Assembly (NCBI RefSeq): GCF_002205165.1
Contig: NZ_NIVS01000048.1
Span: 48,658 to 112,657 of the forward strand
Length of the DNA: 64,000 bases
Origin: Stenotrophomonas maltophilia
GTDB taxonomy: Bacteria; Pseudomonadota; Gammaproteobacteria; Xanthomonadales; Xanthomonadaceae
Direction: 5' to 3'
Shown: one piece after another, positions 33,332 through 41,868 of the stretch
How positions within the stretch are numbered: position 1 is the stretch's first letter
Layout of the letters: each line of letters begins with the position of its first letter
Made by a program: the position numbers and the translations under genes
Notes under the pieces: model-generated
Seen by the model: the letters and a program-made list of their open reading frames with translations, nothing else
The model's database searches: none
What the model was told of the DNA's origin: nothing

Positions 33332-35401
33332 TCACTCTTCCGGGTAGCCCAGGCGCACCGCGACCGAGGTCAGCAGGGCGAAGGCCGGGCCCATTTCATC
33401 GCGGTAGTCGCGCCAATGGCCCGGTGCCATGCGGGCCGGGCCAAGCGTGGGCGCCGGCGGGAAACGCATGCCGAACAGATTGCCCAGATGCTGGGCCATG
33501 GCCTGCGCGTCATGCCCGATATCGTCGATGCGCACCAGAGCGTTCGGGTACAGATCCTGCTCGTGCAGGGTCGCGACCTGGGCCAGCGAGCGCGCCAGCC
33601 ACTCGGCCGCTTCATGCACCGAATTCACCGCGAACGGGGCCGGGGCACCGAAGGCGATCCACTCCAGCAGCATGTCGCGCGGATCGCGCAGGGCGATGAT
33701 CAGGCGGCCCTCCGGCAGCTGCGGGCGCAATGCCCAGAGCAGCGCGTTGTCCCACCACAGCAGCCAGTCGATCACCGCGCCGTCCTTGAGCCCGCGTGCC
33801 GGCAGCTGCTCGCGCCACTGGGCGACCAACGCCTCCGGCGTCAGCTTGCCGGTCGAGAGATCCTGCAGGGTGTGATAGCTCTGGAAGGCATCGTTGGGCG
33901 GGTTCGGTCCGAAGCGATCACCGCGGATCACCGGGCTGGCCGCGGCCATCGCGGCGACCACGCGCTCCACGCCCGAGCCCGGGGCACCCCAGACGAAGAT
34001 CGGCGCGATCGCGTTGTCTTCGGCGACCGGCGCCAGCTCCGGCCAGCTCAGCGGCGCCTTGGCCTGCGGCGGCAGCGGCAGGCGCTGCGGTGCTTCGGCG
34101 GCATGCAGCTCGACCCAGGTGCGCAGGGCATCGTGGTACTGGCCGGCACGGTCCTGGACCGAGCCCAGCCAGGCACGCAGGGAGGACCTGGCCTCCTCCG
34201 GCGCGCCATCGTGCAGGGCCTGCACGCGGGCGATCGCGGCGGCCGGGTCGCGCTTGAGCAGGCCTTCGACCAGGCGCATTTCGCCACTGGTGCGGCCCGG
34301 CTCCAGGGTGACGATGCGCTCGGCCACGGCTTCGGCCGCGTCGTCTTCGTTGTTCATGTCGTGCAGGCGCAGGCGCGTCTCCAGCGCCGGCAGATGCTCG
34401 GGCATGGCCTGCAGCCAGCGCTCGCCGACGGCGACCGCGTCCGGGCCCCCCACGGGCTCGACGGTGAGGCGCGCCATCCACAGGTCGTGGATCTGAGGAT
34501 GGTCGGCCAGCGTCGCATCCAGCGTTTCGCGGGCCTGCTGCTCGCGGCCCAGGCGCTGCCAGGCCATCAGCAGCAGCTGCAGCGTGTGGCGATCGGCCGG
34601 CCACTGTGCCAGCACCGGCAGCAGGTGCTCGAGCGCCTGCAGGGGTTGCCCGGCCTGCAGCTCCAGCTCACCGGCCAGGCGGCGCATGGCCGGGCTGTCG
34701 CCGGCCGGGGTCGCCAGCACCTGGCGCATCATTTCGGCGGCCACATCCACGTGGCCCTGGCGCAGCGCCAGCTGCACGATCAGGCCCTGCAGCGAGGTAA
34801 CGCTCGGGTTCAATTCCAGCACGCGGCGGAAGGACTGCTCGGCAAAGGCCAGCATGTCCTTGCCCATGTAGGCAAAGCCGAGCGCATACAGCACCCGCGA
34901 ATCGCCCGGCAGGGCTTCGCTGGCGGCTGACAGCAGGGCCAGCGCGCGATCCACCTCGCCCCGGCGCAGCGCGACCATGCCCGTCAGCGCGGCGAGTTCC
35001 GGATGGTCTTCATCCACGCGCGAGGCCATGCGGGTCAGCCGATCCGCTTCATCCACATCATTGCGGGCCAGCGCCAGATGCGCCTGCATCACGTAGGCGG
35101 ACAGTGCGTTGGGATTGAGCTCGGCGGTACGGTCCAGCGCCGAACCGGCCGCATCGAACTGGCGCAGGGCCAGCAGCAGGCCGGCCTGCTGGAGGTGCAG
35201 GTCGGCGTTATCCGGGGCGAGCGTCAGCGCCTGCTGCAGGCTGGTCAACGCGTCATCGAACTGGCCCTGCTGCTGCAGCGACAGCGACAGCCAGCGGTGC
35301 GCCTGCGGCTGCTCCGGCTCGGCCGCGATCCACTCGCGCGCCAGCTGCACGGCATCGTCCACCGCATTGCGGCGCAGGGCTTGGAGAATCTGGTCTTGCA
35401 T
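33332..35401 (-). CDS. TPR protein with sulfotransferase-like C-terminal domain
   Basis: A 689-residue protein. Residues 1 to about 420 are tetratricopeptide repeats (AHRWLSLSLQQQGQFDDALTSLQQALTLAPDNADLHL and several more). The C-terminal 230 residues resemble a sulfotransferase fold: FVWGAPGSGVERVVAAMAAAS at the 5'-phosphosulfate loop position and RLIIALRDPRDMLLEW at the 3'-phosphate site. The first loop lacks the usual Arg-Ser/Thr-Gly-Thr, so activity is uncertain. The start at 35401 is preferred over upstream codons by TPR phase. It precedes the PEBP gene on the same strand. Confidence 0.78.
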   Translation of the reverse strand: MQDQILQALRRNAVDDAVQLAREWIAAEPEQPQAHRWLSLSLQQQGQFDDALTSLQQALTLAPDNADLHLQQAGLLLALRQFDAAGSALDRTAELNPNALSAYVMQAHLALARNDVDEADRLTRMASRVDEDHPELAALTGMVALRRGEVDRALALLSAASEALPGDSRVLYALGFAYMGKDMLAFAEQSFRRVLELNPSVTSLQGLIVQLALRQGHVDVAAEMMRQVLATPAGDSPAMRRLAGELELQAGQPLQALEHLLPVLAQWPADRHTLQLLLMAWQRLGREQQARETLDATLADHPQIHDLWMARLTVEPVGGPDAVAVGERWLQAMPEHLPALETRLRLHDMNNEDDAAEAVAERIVTLEPGRTSGEMRLVEGLLKRDPAAAIARVQALHDGAPEEARSSLRAWLGSVQDRAGQYHDALRTWVELHAAEAPQRLPLPPQAKAPLSWPELAPVAEDNAIAPIFVWGAPGSGVERVVAAMAAASPVIRGDRFGPNPPNDAFQSYHTLQDLSTGKLTPEALVAQWREQLPARGLKDGAVIDWLLWWDNALLWALRPQLPEGRLIIALRDPRDMLLEWIAFGAPAPFAVNSVHEAAEWLARSLAQVATLHEQDLYPNALVRIDDIGHDAQAMAQHLGNLFGMRFPPAPTLGPARMAPGHWRDYRDEMGPAFALLTSVAVRLGYPEE

Positions 35402-35462
35402 GACGGTCCGAACTCGAGGGCAAACCCCGATTGTAGCGGGGCCGGCCGGCCAGAACGGCCTG

Positions 35463-36461
35463 TCAGGCCGGCGTATTCGCCTCGATCCGCAGCCGCTGGG
35501 CGACCCAGCGCTCGGAGAAGCCATCGCCGCGCCAGTTCTCCAGGAAGCCGCAGTGGCCGCCCCACGGGGCGATTTCCAGATGGGCATGGGCCGGCAGCCG
35601 CCAGCCGTTGAAGGTGGCGAACGGGATCACCGGATCGTCCTGGGCCATCAGGATGTCGGCCGGCACCTGCAGCCCGGCCAGGCGGTCGCCGGCGATGGAA
35701 TACCCATCGAAGTAGGCCTGCAGCGAGCCGAACTCGGTGTGGTGCTCGACCAGCCAGGCGGTCAGCGCGCGGATGTCCAGCTTGAGCACACGGTCGTCCC
35801 AGTCGCTCAGCTCGGGGAACAGATCGCGCTTGCGGCGCAGCGAACCGGCCCACTTGCGCCGGAAGTACCAGTCATACATCGCCGGGCCGTTCTCGATGCT
35901 CTCCATCGTGATCGCCGGGTCCAGCACCGGGCATACCGAGGCCACGCGGCGCAGCGGCACCCCGGCCGAGGGCGCACGCAGGGCCAGGCGCAACACGAAG
36001 TTGCCACCCAGCGAGTAGCCGGCGGCGACCAGCGGCAGCTCGGGCCAGCGGCGGGCGATGTCGCCGGCCGCCTGCACCACTTCATCGATGCGGTTGGAGT
36101 GGAAGATGCCGGGATTGAGATGGTGGGTGTTGCCGTGGTCGCGGAAGTTCAGCCGCACCACGTCGTAACCCTCCTCCAGCAGCCGCGCGGCGGTCATGCG
36201 CATGTAGCTGGATTCGGCACTGCCTTCCCAGCCATGCAGCAGCAGCGCCATGCCGACCGGTTGGCGTCCCTGGATATAGCTGTGCCAGCCCTGCAGGCGG
36301 ACGCCTTCGCCGCCATCGAGGATCAGTTCGTCGGTGTGCGCGCCGGTGGCCGCAAGCAGCGCCAGGCCCCGCTGCATCCGCATCCGGCTGGAGCTGAGCA
36401 TCGACTGCAGGTGCGGATTGCGCAGCCAACGCGGGGGGTGATAGTCGGCAGCGGTCAACAT
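35463..36461 (-). CDS. YheT-family alpha/beta hydrolase
   Basis: Putative esterase of the AB-hydrolase YheT group (332 residues). It has PPRWLRNPHLQSM, a typical YheT N-terminus; the oxyanion segment LLLHGWEGSAESSY; nucleophile S150 in AAGYSLGGN; and a late acid-histidine pair around ILMAQDDPVIPF and GGHCGFLE. Substrate unknown; related eukaryotic enzymes act on lipids. Its neighbour is a lysophospholipid acyltransferase gene on the same strand, hinting at lipid metabolism. Confidence 0.9.
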   Translation of the reverse strand: MLTAADYHPPRWLRNPHLQSMLSSSRMRMQRGLALLAATGAHTDELILDGGEGVRLQGWHSYIQGRQPVGMALLLHGWEGSAESSYMRMTAARLLEEGYDVVRLNFRDHGNTHHLNPGIFHSNRIDEVVQAAGDIARRWPELPLVAAGYSLGGNFVLRLALRAPSAGVPLRRVASVCPVLDPAITMESIENGPAMYDWYFRRKWAGSLRRKRDLFPELSDWDDRVLKLDIRALTAWLVEHHTEFGSLQAYFDGYSIAGDRLAGLQVPADILMAQDDPVIPFATFNGWRLPAHAHLEIAPWGGHCGFLENWRGDGFSERWVAQRLRIEANTPA

Positions 36462-36514
36462 GGGCGCGAGCCTGCTCCCGGCCGCGACGCTGGCGTGTGA
36501 AGGGACACCACCGC

Positions 36515-37306
36515 TTACTCGGAGGACATGGCCGCCAGGATGCGCGCGCGCGAGGTTTCCGCGATGCGGCGACGGCCTTCCAGATCATGGGTATCAATGG
36601 GCGCGAGGAAGTGCACCTCGGCCCGCCGTGCCGGCTCCCCCAACAGACGCAGGAAATTGGCGAAGAAGCTCTCTTTCGGGCCGAACGCGACAATGGTCTG
36701 TGCGTCACCGCGCCAGCCGTAGCGCAACGCGACCGGCTGGATCGGGACCTGGGTCTCGACTGCGGCCTGGAAGATGCGCGCATGGAACGGGCCGACCTCA
36801 TGACCACCGCGGGTGCGCCCTTCCGGGAACACACCGACCGCCTTGCCCTCGCGCAGGCGCACGACCATTTCCTGCATGACGCCCCCCAGCGATTCGGTGC
36901 TGCCACGCTGGTGGAAGATGGTCTGCCCGCGCGCGGCCAGCCAACCGACCACCGGCCAGCCGGCGATCTCCTGCTTGGCGACAAAGCCCATCATGCGCTG
37001 GCTGTGCAGCATGGAAATATCGACCCAGCTGACATGGTTGGCCACGAACAGCACGGCGCCCGGCAACGGGGTGCCGATCCGGTGCAGGCGGAAGCCGAAG
37101 ATCCACATCAGGCCGGCCGACCACGCGTTGACCGCCGCATGCTCGAAGGTGCGCTCGCCCACGCGCACGCGCCCCCACGGCGGCAGCATGGCGATCAGCA
37201 GCATCGGCAGGAACAGCAACAGGTGGACCAGCAGCAGCGGTACGCGGTACAGGTAACGGCACACACGCGCCACGCCGCCACGTGAGGCCGGAGTGGGGGA
37301 ATTCAT
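36515..37306 (-). CDS. 1-acyl-sn-glycerol-3-phosphate acyltransferase (PlsC-like)
   Basis: Membrane acyltransferase of 263 residues. After two N-terminal helices (about 20-42 and 58-74) comes the catalytic NHxxxxD motif (NHVSWVD, residues 90-96). The substrate-binding IFHQRGS and FPEGRTRGG motifs follow, as in LPLAT/PlsC enzymes. It probably transfers an acyl group to lysophosphatidic acid or another lysolipid. The start at 37306 (MNSPTPASRG) leaves the helices intact. Confidence 0.9.
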   Translation of the reverse strand: MNSPTPASRGGVARVCRYLYRVPLLLVHLLLFLPMLLIAMLPPWGRVRVGERTFEHAAVNAWSAGLMWIFGFRLHRIGTPLPGAVLFVANHVSWVDISMLHSQRMMGFVAKQEIAGWPVVGWLAARGQTIFHQRGSTESLGGVMQEMVVRLREGKAVGVFPEGRTRGGHEVGPFHARIFQAAVETQVPIQPVALRYGWRGDAQTIVAFGPKESFFANFLRLLGEPARRAEVHFLAPIDTHDLEGRRRIAETSRARILAAMSSE

Positions 37307-37487
37307 CCGCGAACGATACCCGAGCGCCGCAGGCTCTGCCAGCGGAATCCGGACAAATCGATGACGTGCGCAAGCCAGCCGCCGCAAGCGGTCAAGCCTG
37401 CGGCCATCGACGGCACAACGGCCGTCCCGGCCCGCGCCGGCGCACTGGCGCGGGCCACGCAACACAGCATCCGTGCCATGCGCGCGA

Positions 37488-37925
37488 TCAGCCCGGGCGC
37501 ACGGCGGGCACCACCGCCAGGGTCAGCCGCGAGGTGCAGACCAGCTTGCCGGCCTCATCCTCGATGCGGATGTCCCACACCTGGGTGCTGCGCCCGACGT
37601 GCACCGCACGCGCGGTGCCGGTGACCGTGCCGGCGCGCACCGCGCGGATATGGTTGGCATTGATCTCCAGCCCCACGCAGACCTGCGCGGTGGTATCCAC
37701 GCACAGGTTGCCAGCGCTGCTGCCGAGGGTTTCGGCCAGCACCACCGACGCGCCGCCATGCAGGATGCCGTACGGCTGGCGGGTGCGTTCGTCGACCGGC
37801 ATGGTCGCGCTGATCCAGTCCTCGCCCGCGGCGGTGAACGTGATGCCCAGGTGCTCGATGAGCGTGTTGCGGCTGAGCGTATTAAGCGCCTCGATCGACA
37901 CCGCGTCGCGGAATACCTGGGACAT
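37488..37925 (-). CDS. Hotdog-fold acyl-CoA thioesterase (YdiI/EntH-like)
   Basis: A 145-residue thioesterase of the PaaI/YdiI group. The catalytic segment YGILHGGASVVLAETLGSSAG carries the conserved HGG and the acidic catalytic residue on the hotdog helix. Earlier IEHLGITFTAAGEDWISATMPVDERTRQP is family-typical. Members hydrolyse aromatic or aliphatic acyl-CoAs, such as 1,4-dihydroxy-2-naphthoyl-CoA; the exact substrate is not readable here. It is followed on the same strand by the acyltransferase gene about 180 bp away. Confidence 0.9.
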   Translation of the reverse strand: MSQVFRDAVSIEALNTLSRNTLIEHLGITFTAAGEDWISATMPVDERTRQPYGILHGGASVVLAETLGSSAGNLCVDTTAQVCVGLEINANHIRAVRAGTVTGTARAVHVGRSTQVWDIRIEDEAGKLVCTSRLTLAVVPAVRPG

Positions 37926-37950
37926 GCAGCTTCTCCGTGGGGTTGCAGAC

Positions 37951-40017
37951 TTACAGAATCGGAACCAGCCCGGCGCCGAAGGCGGTGAGCATGCGCACCA
38001 GCAGCCACTTCGGCCCGACGTTCACCTCGGGGAAATCCCCGACGGCGACATAGCAGGTGTGGAAGGCCGGGTCCTGCCGCTTGAGCGGCTCCGGGCACTC
38101 GGGCCCGGGTTGGAATTCGTAATCGGTGGCGTAGCGCCATGGCCAGAAATCGAGCACCGGCAGCGCCTCGGAGGCCTTGCCGACGCTGTAGTTCAGGCCG
38201 GACAGTACCGGCGGTTTGGCACGCGGCGCCACCACCCAGGAGTTCTGCGGGTGGATGTCGCGCAGGATGCTCTGCGCCAGCGCCTCGGCGAACACCGGGT
38301 CATCGATGATCACCGCACCTTCGGTGTTGTAGTTCTCGCTGCGCGGGTCGAAGTTGTGCGTACCGATCACGCCGATGCGGCGGTCCACCACCATCGACTT
38401 GGCGTGCAGGCCCATGCGCGCGCCCTTGCGGGTGACCGGCAGCGGTTTGTTGACCGCCTTGGTGCCCAGGAACGAGGGCCGGGTTTCAGCGCGCAGCACG
38501 CGCCGCTCGACCACGCTGCCATCGGTCCGCCGGCGCGCGGCCGGCCCCGGCGTGGGTTGGCGCGTGGCCTGGGCATCGCGACCACTGTCCACATCGCTGC
38601 CGGCAACACGGCCGCGGCGGGCGTCTGCATTGCCGCTGCCGCGCGCATTGCTGCCGGCCGCACTGCCGCCGAGCAGACTGCTGCGCTTGCCCTGCGACGG
38701 CGGCGCCTCGGTACCCAGCGGGGCCGGCAGCAGGTTGCGGTAGTCGACCGGTGCATCGAGCGGGAACGGCTTGAATTCGTAGATGTTGAAGCCGAGCTCA
38801 CGCAGGTTGCGGCGTTTGTACTTGTAGGACAGCGCGTAGACGATCGGGTTGTCGGTGGCGGCCAGGCTGTTGCTCGAGACCACCACGCGCGGTGCGTGCT
38901 CGCGCTTGCGCAGGTCGCGGAACAGCCGCTGCGCCGGCTTGGACAACACCAGGTAAGGGGTCTGCAGCAGCACTTCGTTCTGCGCGCTGGCGATCAACGC
39001 ATCCAGCTGCGGCTCGGTCACGTGCTGGCCGTTGGCTGGCTGGCTGGCGCGCTCGCGGCGGTGCTTGCGCGGCAGGTCGGCGACGTACTGCACCGAGGCC
39101 ACCGGCAGGGCGGTGTCCACGAAGGTGCGGCGCACGTAGTCCGGATCGTCGGCTTCTTCACTGACCCGCTCGACCCGCTCGGGCCGCCGGAAGTCGGCTG
39201 GCGGCATGACTGGCACGCCCTGGCGCAGCAGCGTACGGCCGACATCGTTGAGGCGTTCGGCCGGCACGCTGCGCGGTGCCCGCCAGAATGCATCGAAGTT
39301 GGCGGCCATCTCACGCACTTCCGGCCCGGCCACGATCACATCGCGGTCGCGGAAGTTGTACTCGCTGTCCCAGTCGTAATAGTCGTCCTGGTAATTGCGC
39401 CCGCCGACCACGCCAAGCGCATCGTCCACCACCAGCAGCTTGTTGTGCATGCGCTGGTTGAAACGGCGGAAACAGCAGAGCACGCTTGCGGCGTAATCGA
39501 AGTAGTTCAGGCGTGCCTTGCCGAAGGTCGGGTTGTAGACCCGCAGTTCGAAATTGGCATGGCTGCCGGACAGGGCGCCCAGGATCTCCAGGTCGGAGAT
39601 CGCCGAGAGCTGGTCGATCAGCACGCGCACCTTGACCCCGCGGCGGGCGGCGGCCTGCAGTTCGTCCAGCACCAGCCGGGCGCTGTCGTCCTTGTCGAAG
39701 ATATAGGTCTGCAGGTCGATGCTGCGGGTGGCGCTGCGGATCAGGTTCAAGCGCGCGACGAGGGAGACTTCCCCTTCGTCGAGGATGGTGGCGTAGTGGC
39801 GCGGCTGGCCGGCGTGGGATTCGGCGAACGCACGGCCACCCAGGGCGCGCAGCGGCGAATCCAGCGCGCAGCGGTCCGGCTGGTCGCAGTCGACCACGGT
39901 CGAGCGCGCCTGCACGGCGATGCCGGCCGCGCGCTCGCGCTCGGCGTTGGACAGCGAGGCACAGCCGCTGCCCAGCAACAGCGTTGCCAGCACCAACAGA
40001 CGCAGCAATGGGTTCAC
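37951..40017 (-). CDS. Phospholipase D-family lipoprotein (cardiolipin synthase-like)
   Basis: A 688-residue PLD-superfamily protein with a lipoprotein signal (LLLGSGC). Both HKD motifs are complete: HNKLLVVDD at 191-199 followed by GGRNYQ, and HAKSMVVDR at 538-546 followed by GTHNFDPRSENYN. Closest in style to ClsC/YmdC-type enzymes. Between the domains (about residues 425-510) lies an inserted low-complexity stretch rich in Ser, Gly, Ala and Arg, absent from standard family members. Its start overlaps the yceI-like stop (ATGA), so the two are coupled. Activity could be cardiolipin synthesis or lipid hydrolysis. Confidence 0.9.
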   Translation of the reverse strand: MNPLLRLLVLATLLLGSGCASLSNAERERAAGIAVQARSTVVDCDQPDRCALDSPLRALGGRAFAESHAGQPRHYATILDEGEVSLVARLNLIRSATRSIDLQTYIFDKDDSARLVLDELQAAARRGVKVRVLIDQLSAISDLEILGALSGSHANFELRVYNPTFGKARLNYFDYAASVLCCFRRFNQRMHNKLLVVDDALGVVGGRNYQDDYYDWDSEYNFRDRDVIVAGPEVREMAANFDAFWRAPRSVPAERLNDVGRTLLRQGVPVMPPADFRRPERVERVSEEADDPDYVRRTFVDTALPVASVQYVADLPRKHRRERASQPANGQHVTEPQLDALIASAQNEVLLQTPYLVLSKPAQRLFRDLRKREHAPRVVVSSNSLAATDNPIVYALSYKYKRRNLRELGFNIYEFKPFPLDAPVDYRNLLPAPLGTEAPPSQGKRSSLLGGSAAGSNARGSGNADARRGRVAGSDVDSGRDAQATRQPTPGPAARRRTDGSVVERRVLRAETRPSFLGTKAVNKPLPVTRKGARMGLHAKSMVVDRRIGVIGTHNFDPRSENYNTEGAVIIDDPVFAEALAQSILRDIHPQNSWVVAPRAKPPVLSGLNYSVGKASEALPVLDFWPWRYATDYEFQPGPECPEPLKRQDPAFHTCYVAVGDFPEVNVGPKWLLVRMLTAFGAGLVPIL

Positions 40018-40610
40018 GGTTTCGGCGCCTCGCTCAGACGCGCACGCAGTACAAAGGTCACTCGATCACTCAGGGCTAGCTGCCAGCTGTCCATTCCATA
40101 CCGGCCACGCTGGACGGTACCGCGGCTGACCACGTCGCAATCATACCCGGCCCGGGCACACGCCGGCGGCTCGACCCGCAGCGTCTCCGGGTGGCTGACC
40201 CCGCGCAGGATCAGACGGCCCTCGATGCTGCCGCCTTTCTCCACCACCTCCGGCCAGTAGGGCAGCGAGTCGAACTCGACCACCGGGTAGCGGGCCGAGT
40301 CGAAGAACTCCTCACCCCGCATCCAGCCGGTGTAGCGGGCCTTGCCGGGAATCTCCACATAGCGGGTGAACATGCGCAGGTGCACCTGGTGGCGACCGTC
40401 GGAGAGCACCTCGATGTTGCCTTCAAAGCGCGGGAACAGGCCCTCGATGCGTTGCCCCAGCCGCGTCCGAATTTCAAACCCGAAGCGCGAGGTGGCCGTA
40501 TCGAAGGCAAGGGCATGACTGGAGGCGGCCGGCACGGACGACGGCGGGGCGGCATGCGCCGCCCCTGCCATCAACAGCAGCCCGACCCACGCCGCGCGGA
40601 CTGCCCCCAC
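40014..40610 (-). CDS. YceI-like periplasmic lipocalin-type protein
   Basis: A 198-residue exported protein with a signal peptide ending AAHA. The mature domain shows the YceI pattern: FDTATSRFGFEIRTRLGQRIEGLFPRFEGNIEVL, the charged strand KARYTGWMRGEEFFDSARYPVVEFDS, and SIEGRLILRGVSHPETLRV. YceI barrels bind isoprenoid-like lipids in the periplasm. Translational coupling with the PLD lipoprotein suggests a shared envelope-lipid role. Confidence 0.87.
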   Translation of the reverse strand: MGAVRAAWVGLLLMAGAAHAAPPSSVPAASSHALAFDTATSRFGFEIRTRLGQRIEGLFPRFEGNIEVLSDGRHQVHLRMFTRYVEIPGKARYTGWMRGEEFFDSARYPVVEFDSLPYWPEVVEKGGSIEGRLILRGVSHPETLRVEPPACARAGYDCDVVSRGTVQRGRYGMDSWQLALSDRVTFVLRARLSEAPKP

Positions 40611-40613
40611 GGG

Positions 40614-41090
40614 TTACGGCCACCAGAAGGCGGTCAGGCTGGCAACACCCGGCTCGATGGCAGCCTCACGGTCGAAGGCCAGGACCGCGATCCCGCCCGG
40701 CGGCATGCCGCGGTAATCGCTGCTGGTGCCCTCGCTCATCAGGGCCACCAGTTGTTCCAGGCCGGGGTTGTGGCCGACCACCAGCAGGCGGTCGACCTCC
40801 CGGCGTGCATCGATCAACCCCATCAGGGTGCCCGGAGTGGCCTCGTAGACGGCATCCTCCAGGCGCTTTTCGACGAAGCCGGTGATGCCCAGCACCGCTT
40901 CCAGGGTTTCGCGGGTCCGCCGTGACGGCGAGCACAGCACGCAGTCCGGCAGTAGGTTGTTTTCCTTGAGCCAGCGGCCGGCGGCCTCGGCTTCGGCCAG
41001 ACCGACCGGCGACAGCGGGCGGTCCAGATCGGCCTGGCCGGTGCTGGCGGCTTCGGCATGGGCGTGACGCAGCAGTATCAGTTCTCGCAT
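40614..41090 (-). CDS. sixA: Phosphohistidine phosphatase SixA-like
   Basis: Histidine-phosphatase superfamily member of 158 residues, the SixA length. The catalytic RHA is at residues 8-10 (LILLRHAHAEA), and VVGHNPGLEQLVALM supplies the second histidine, as in SixA. SixA removes phosphate from histidine-containing phosphotransfer proteins (for example ArcB or the nitrogen PTS). Three bp separate it from the YceI gene, so it heads or joins that operon. Confidence 0.9.
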   Translation of the reverse strand: MRELILLRHAHAEAASTGQADLDRPLSPVGLAEAEAAGRWLKENNLLPDCVLCSPSRRTRETLEAVLGITGFVEKRLEDAVYEATPGTLMGLIDARREVDRLLVVGHNPGLEQLVALMSEGTSSDYRGMPPGGIAVLAFDREAAIEPGVASLTAFWWP

Positions 41091-41103
41091 GGGATCTCTC
41101 GTG

Positions 41104-41736
41104 TCAGGCTTTCTTCAGCCACTTCAACAGCGGCTCCCAGTCACTCTGGTGCTCGCGCACCTGGGCCGAGCGGTAGTCGAACAGACTCCGGCCCAGCCCG
41201 ACCATCACCACATAGCTCTGGCTGTCGCGCAACTGCGCGACCACCTCGTAAGGCCAATCGGCCAACATCTGTATCGCCTGTTGCGAGGTCTGCGTCCAGG
41301 GTTTGGTGCGGTTGAGCACCAACCCGACCGGCAGGCTGCGGTTGTGGACGCGGGGCACGCGCGACAGGCTGTTGAGGAAGCCGACGATGGCCTCGATATC
41401 CAGCGCGGAGGGCAGCACGGGGACCACCACCGCATCGGCAACGTCAAGGAAATGCGGAATATCGTCGGCCATCGCACCGGCCGGCGCATCGATGATGACC
41501 TCGTCGGTGCCATCGGGAACCAGTCGTTCCCAGCTCTTTTTGCGGTACACCTCGATCGGCAGCACGGCGCTTTCCAGGACCGAACGGCGTTGTGCCCAGC
41601 GCGTGCTGGAGCCCTGTGGATCGGCATCGGCCAGGACGGTCCGCTTGCCTTCCAATGCCGAATGCGCCGCCAGGTGGGTGGCGACGGTGGTCTTGCCCAC
41701 CCCGCCCTTGGAACCGGCCACCAGGATCGTCTTCAT
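41104..41736 (-). CDS. ParA/MinD-family ATPase
   Basis: A 210-residue deviant-Walker ATPase: KGGVGKTT at residues 10-17 (K10 being the signature lysine), switch DADPQGSS and Walker B-like [12 protein letters not shown]. No ParB-like gene or parS-like cluster is nearby, so it is an orphan ParA, possibly positioning a protein complex rather than DNA. It lies 13 bp upstream of sixA on the same strand. Confidence 0.9.
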   Translation of the reverse strand: MKTILVAGSKGGVGKTTVATHLAAHSALEGKRTVLADADPQGSSTRWAQRRSVLESAVLPIEVYRKKSWERLVPDGTDEVIIDAPAGAMADDIPHFLDVADAVVVPVLPSALDIEAIVGFLNSLSRVPRVHNRSLPVGLVLNRTKPWTQTSQQAIQMLADWPYEVVAQLRDSQSYVVMVGLGRSLFDYRSAQVREHQSDWEPLLKWLKKA

Positions 41737-41868
41737 GCAAGCCTCGCTTCCGGGGAACGTTCCCGCAGCCTACACCGGCGCCTGTGACGGAGATAGTCGC
41801 AGCGCTGAACCAGAACCGACGGCCACGGCTTTGCTATCGTGCATGGCTCCAATGGACTGACCGCCGGC

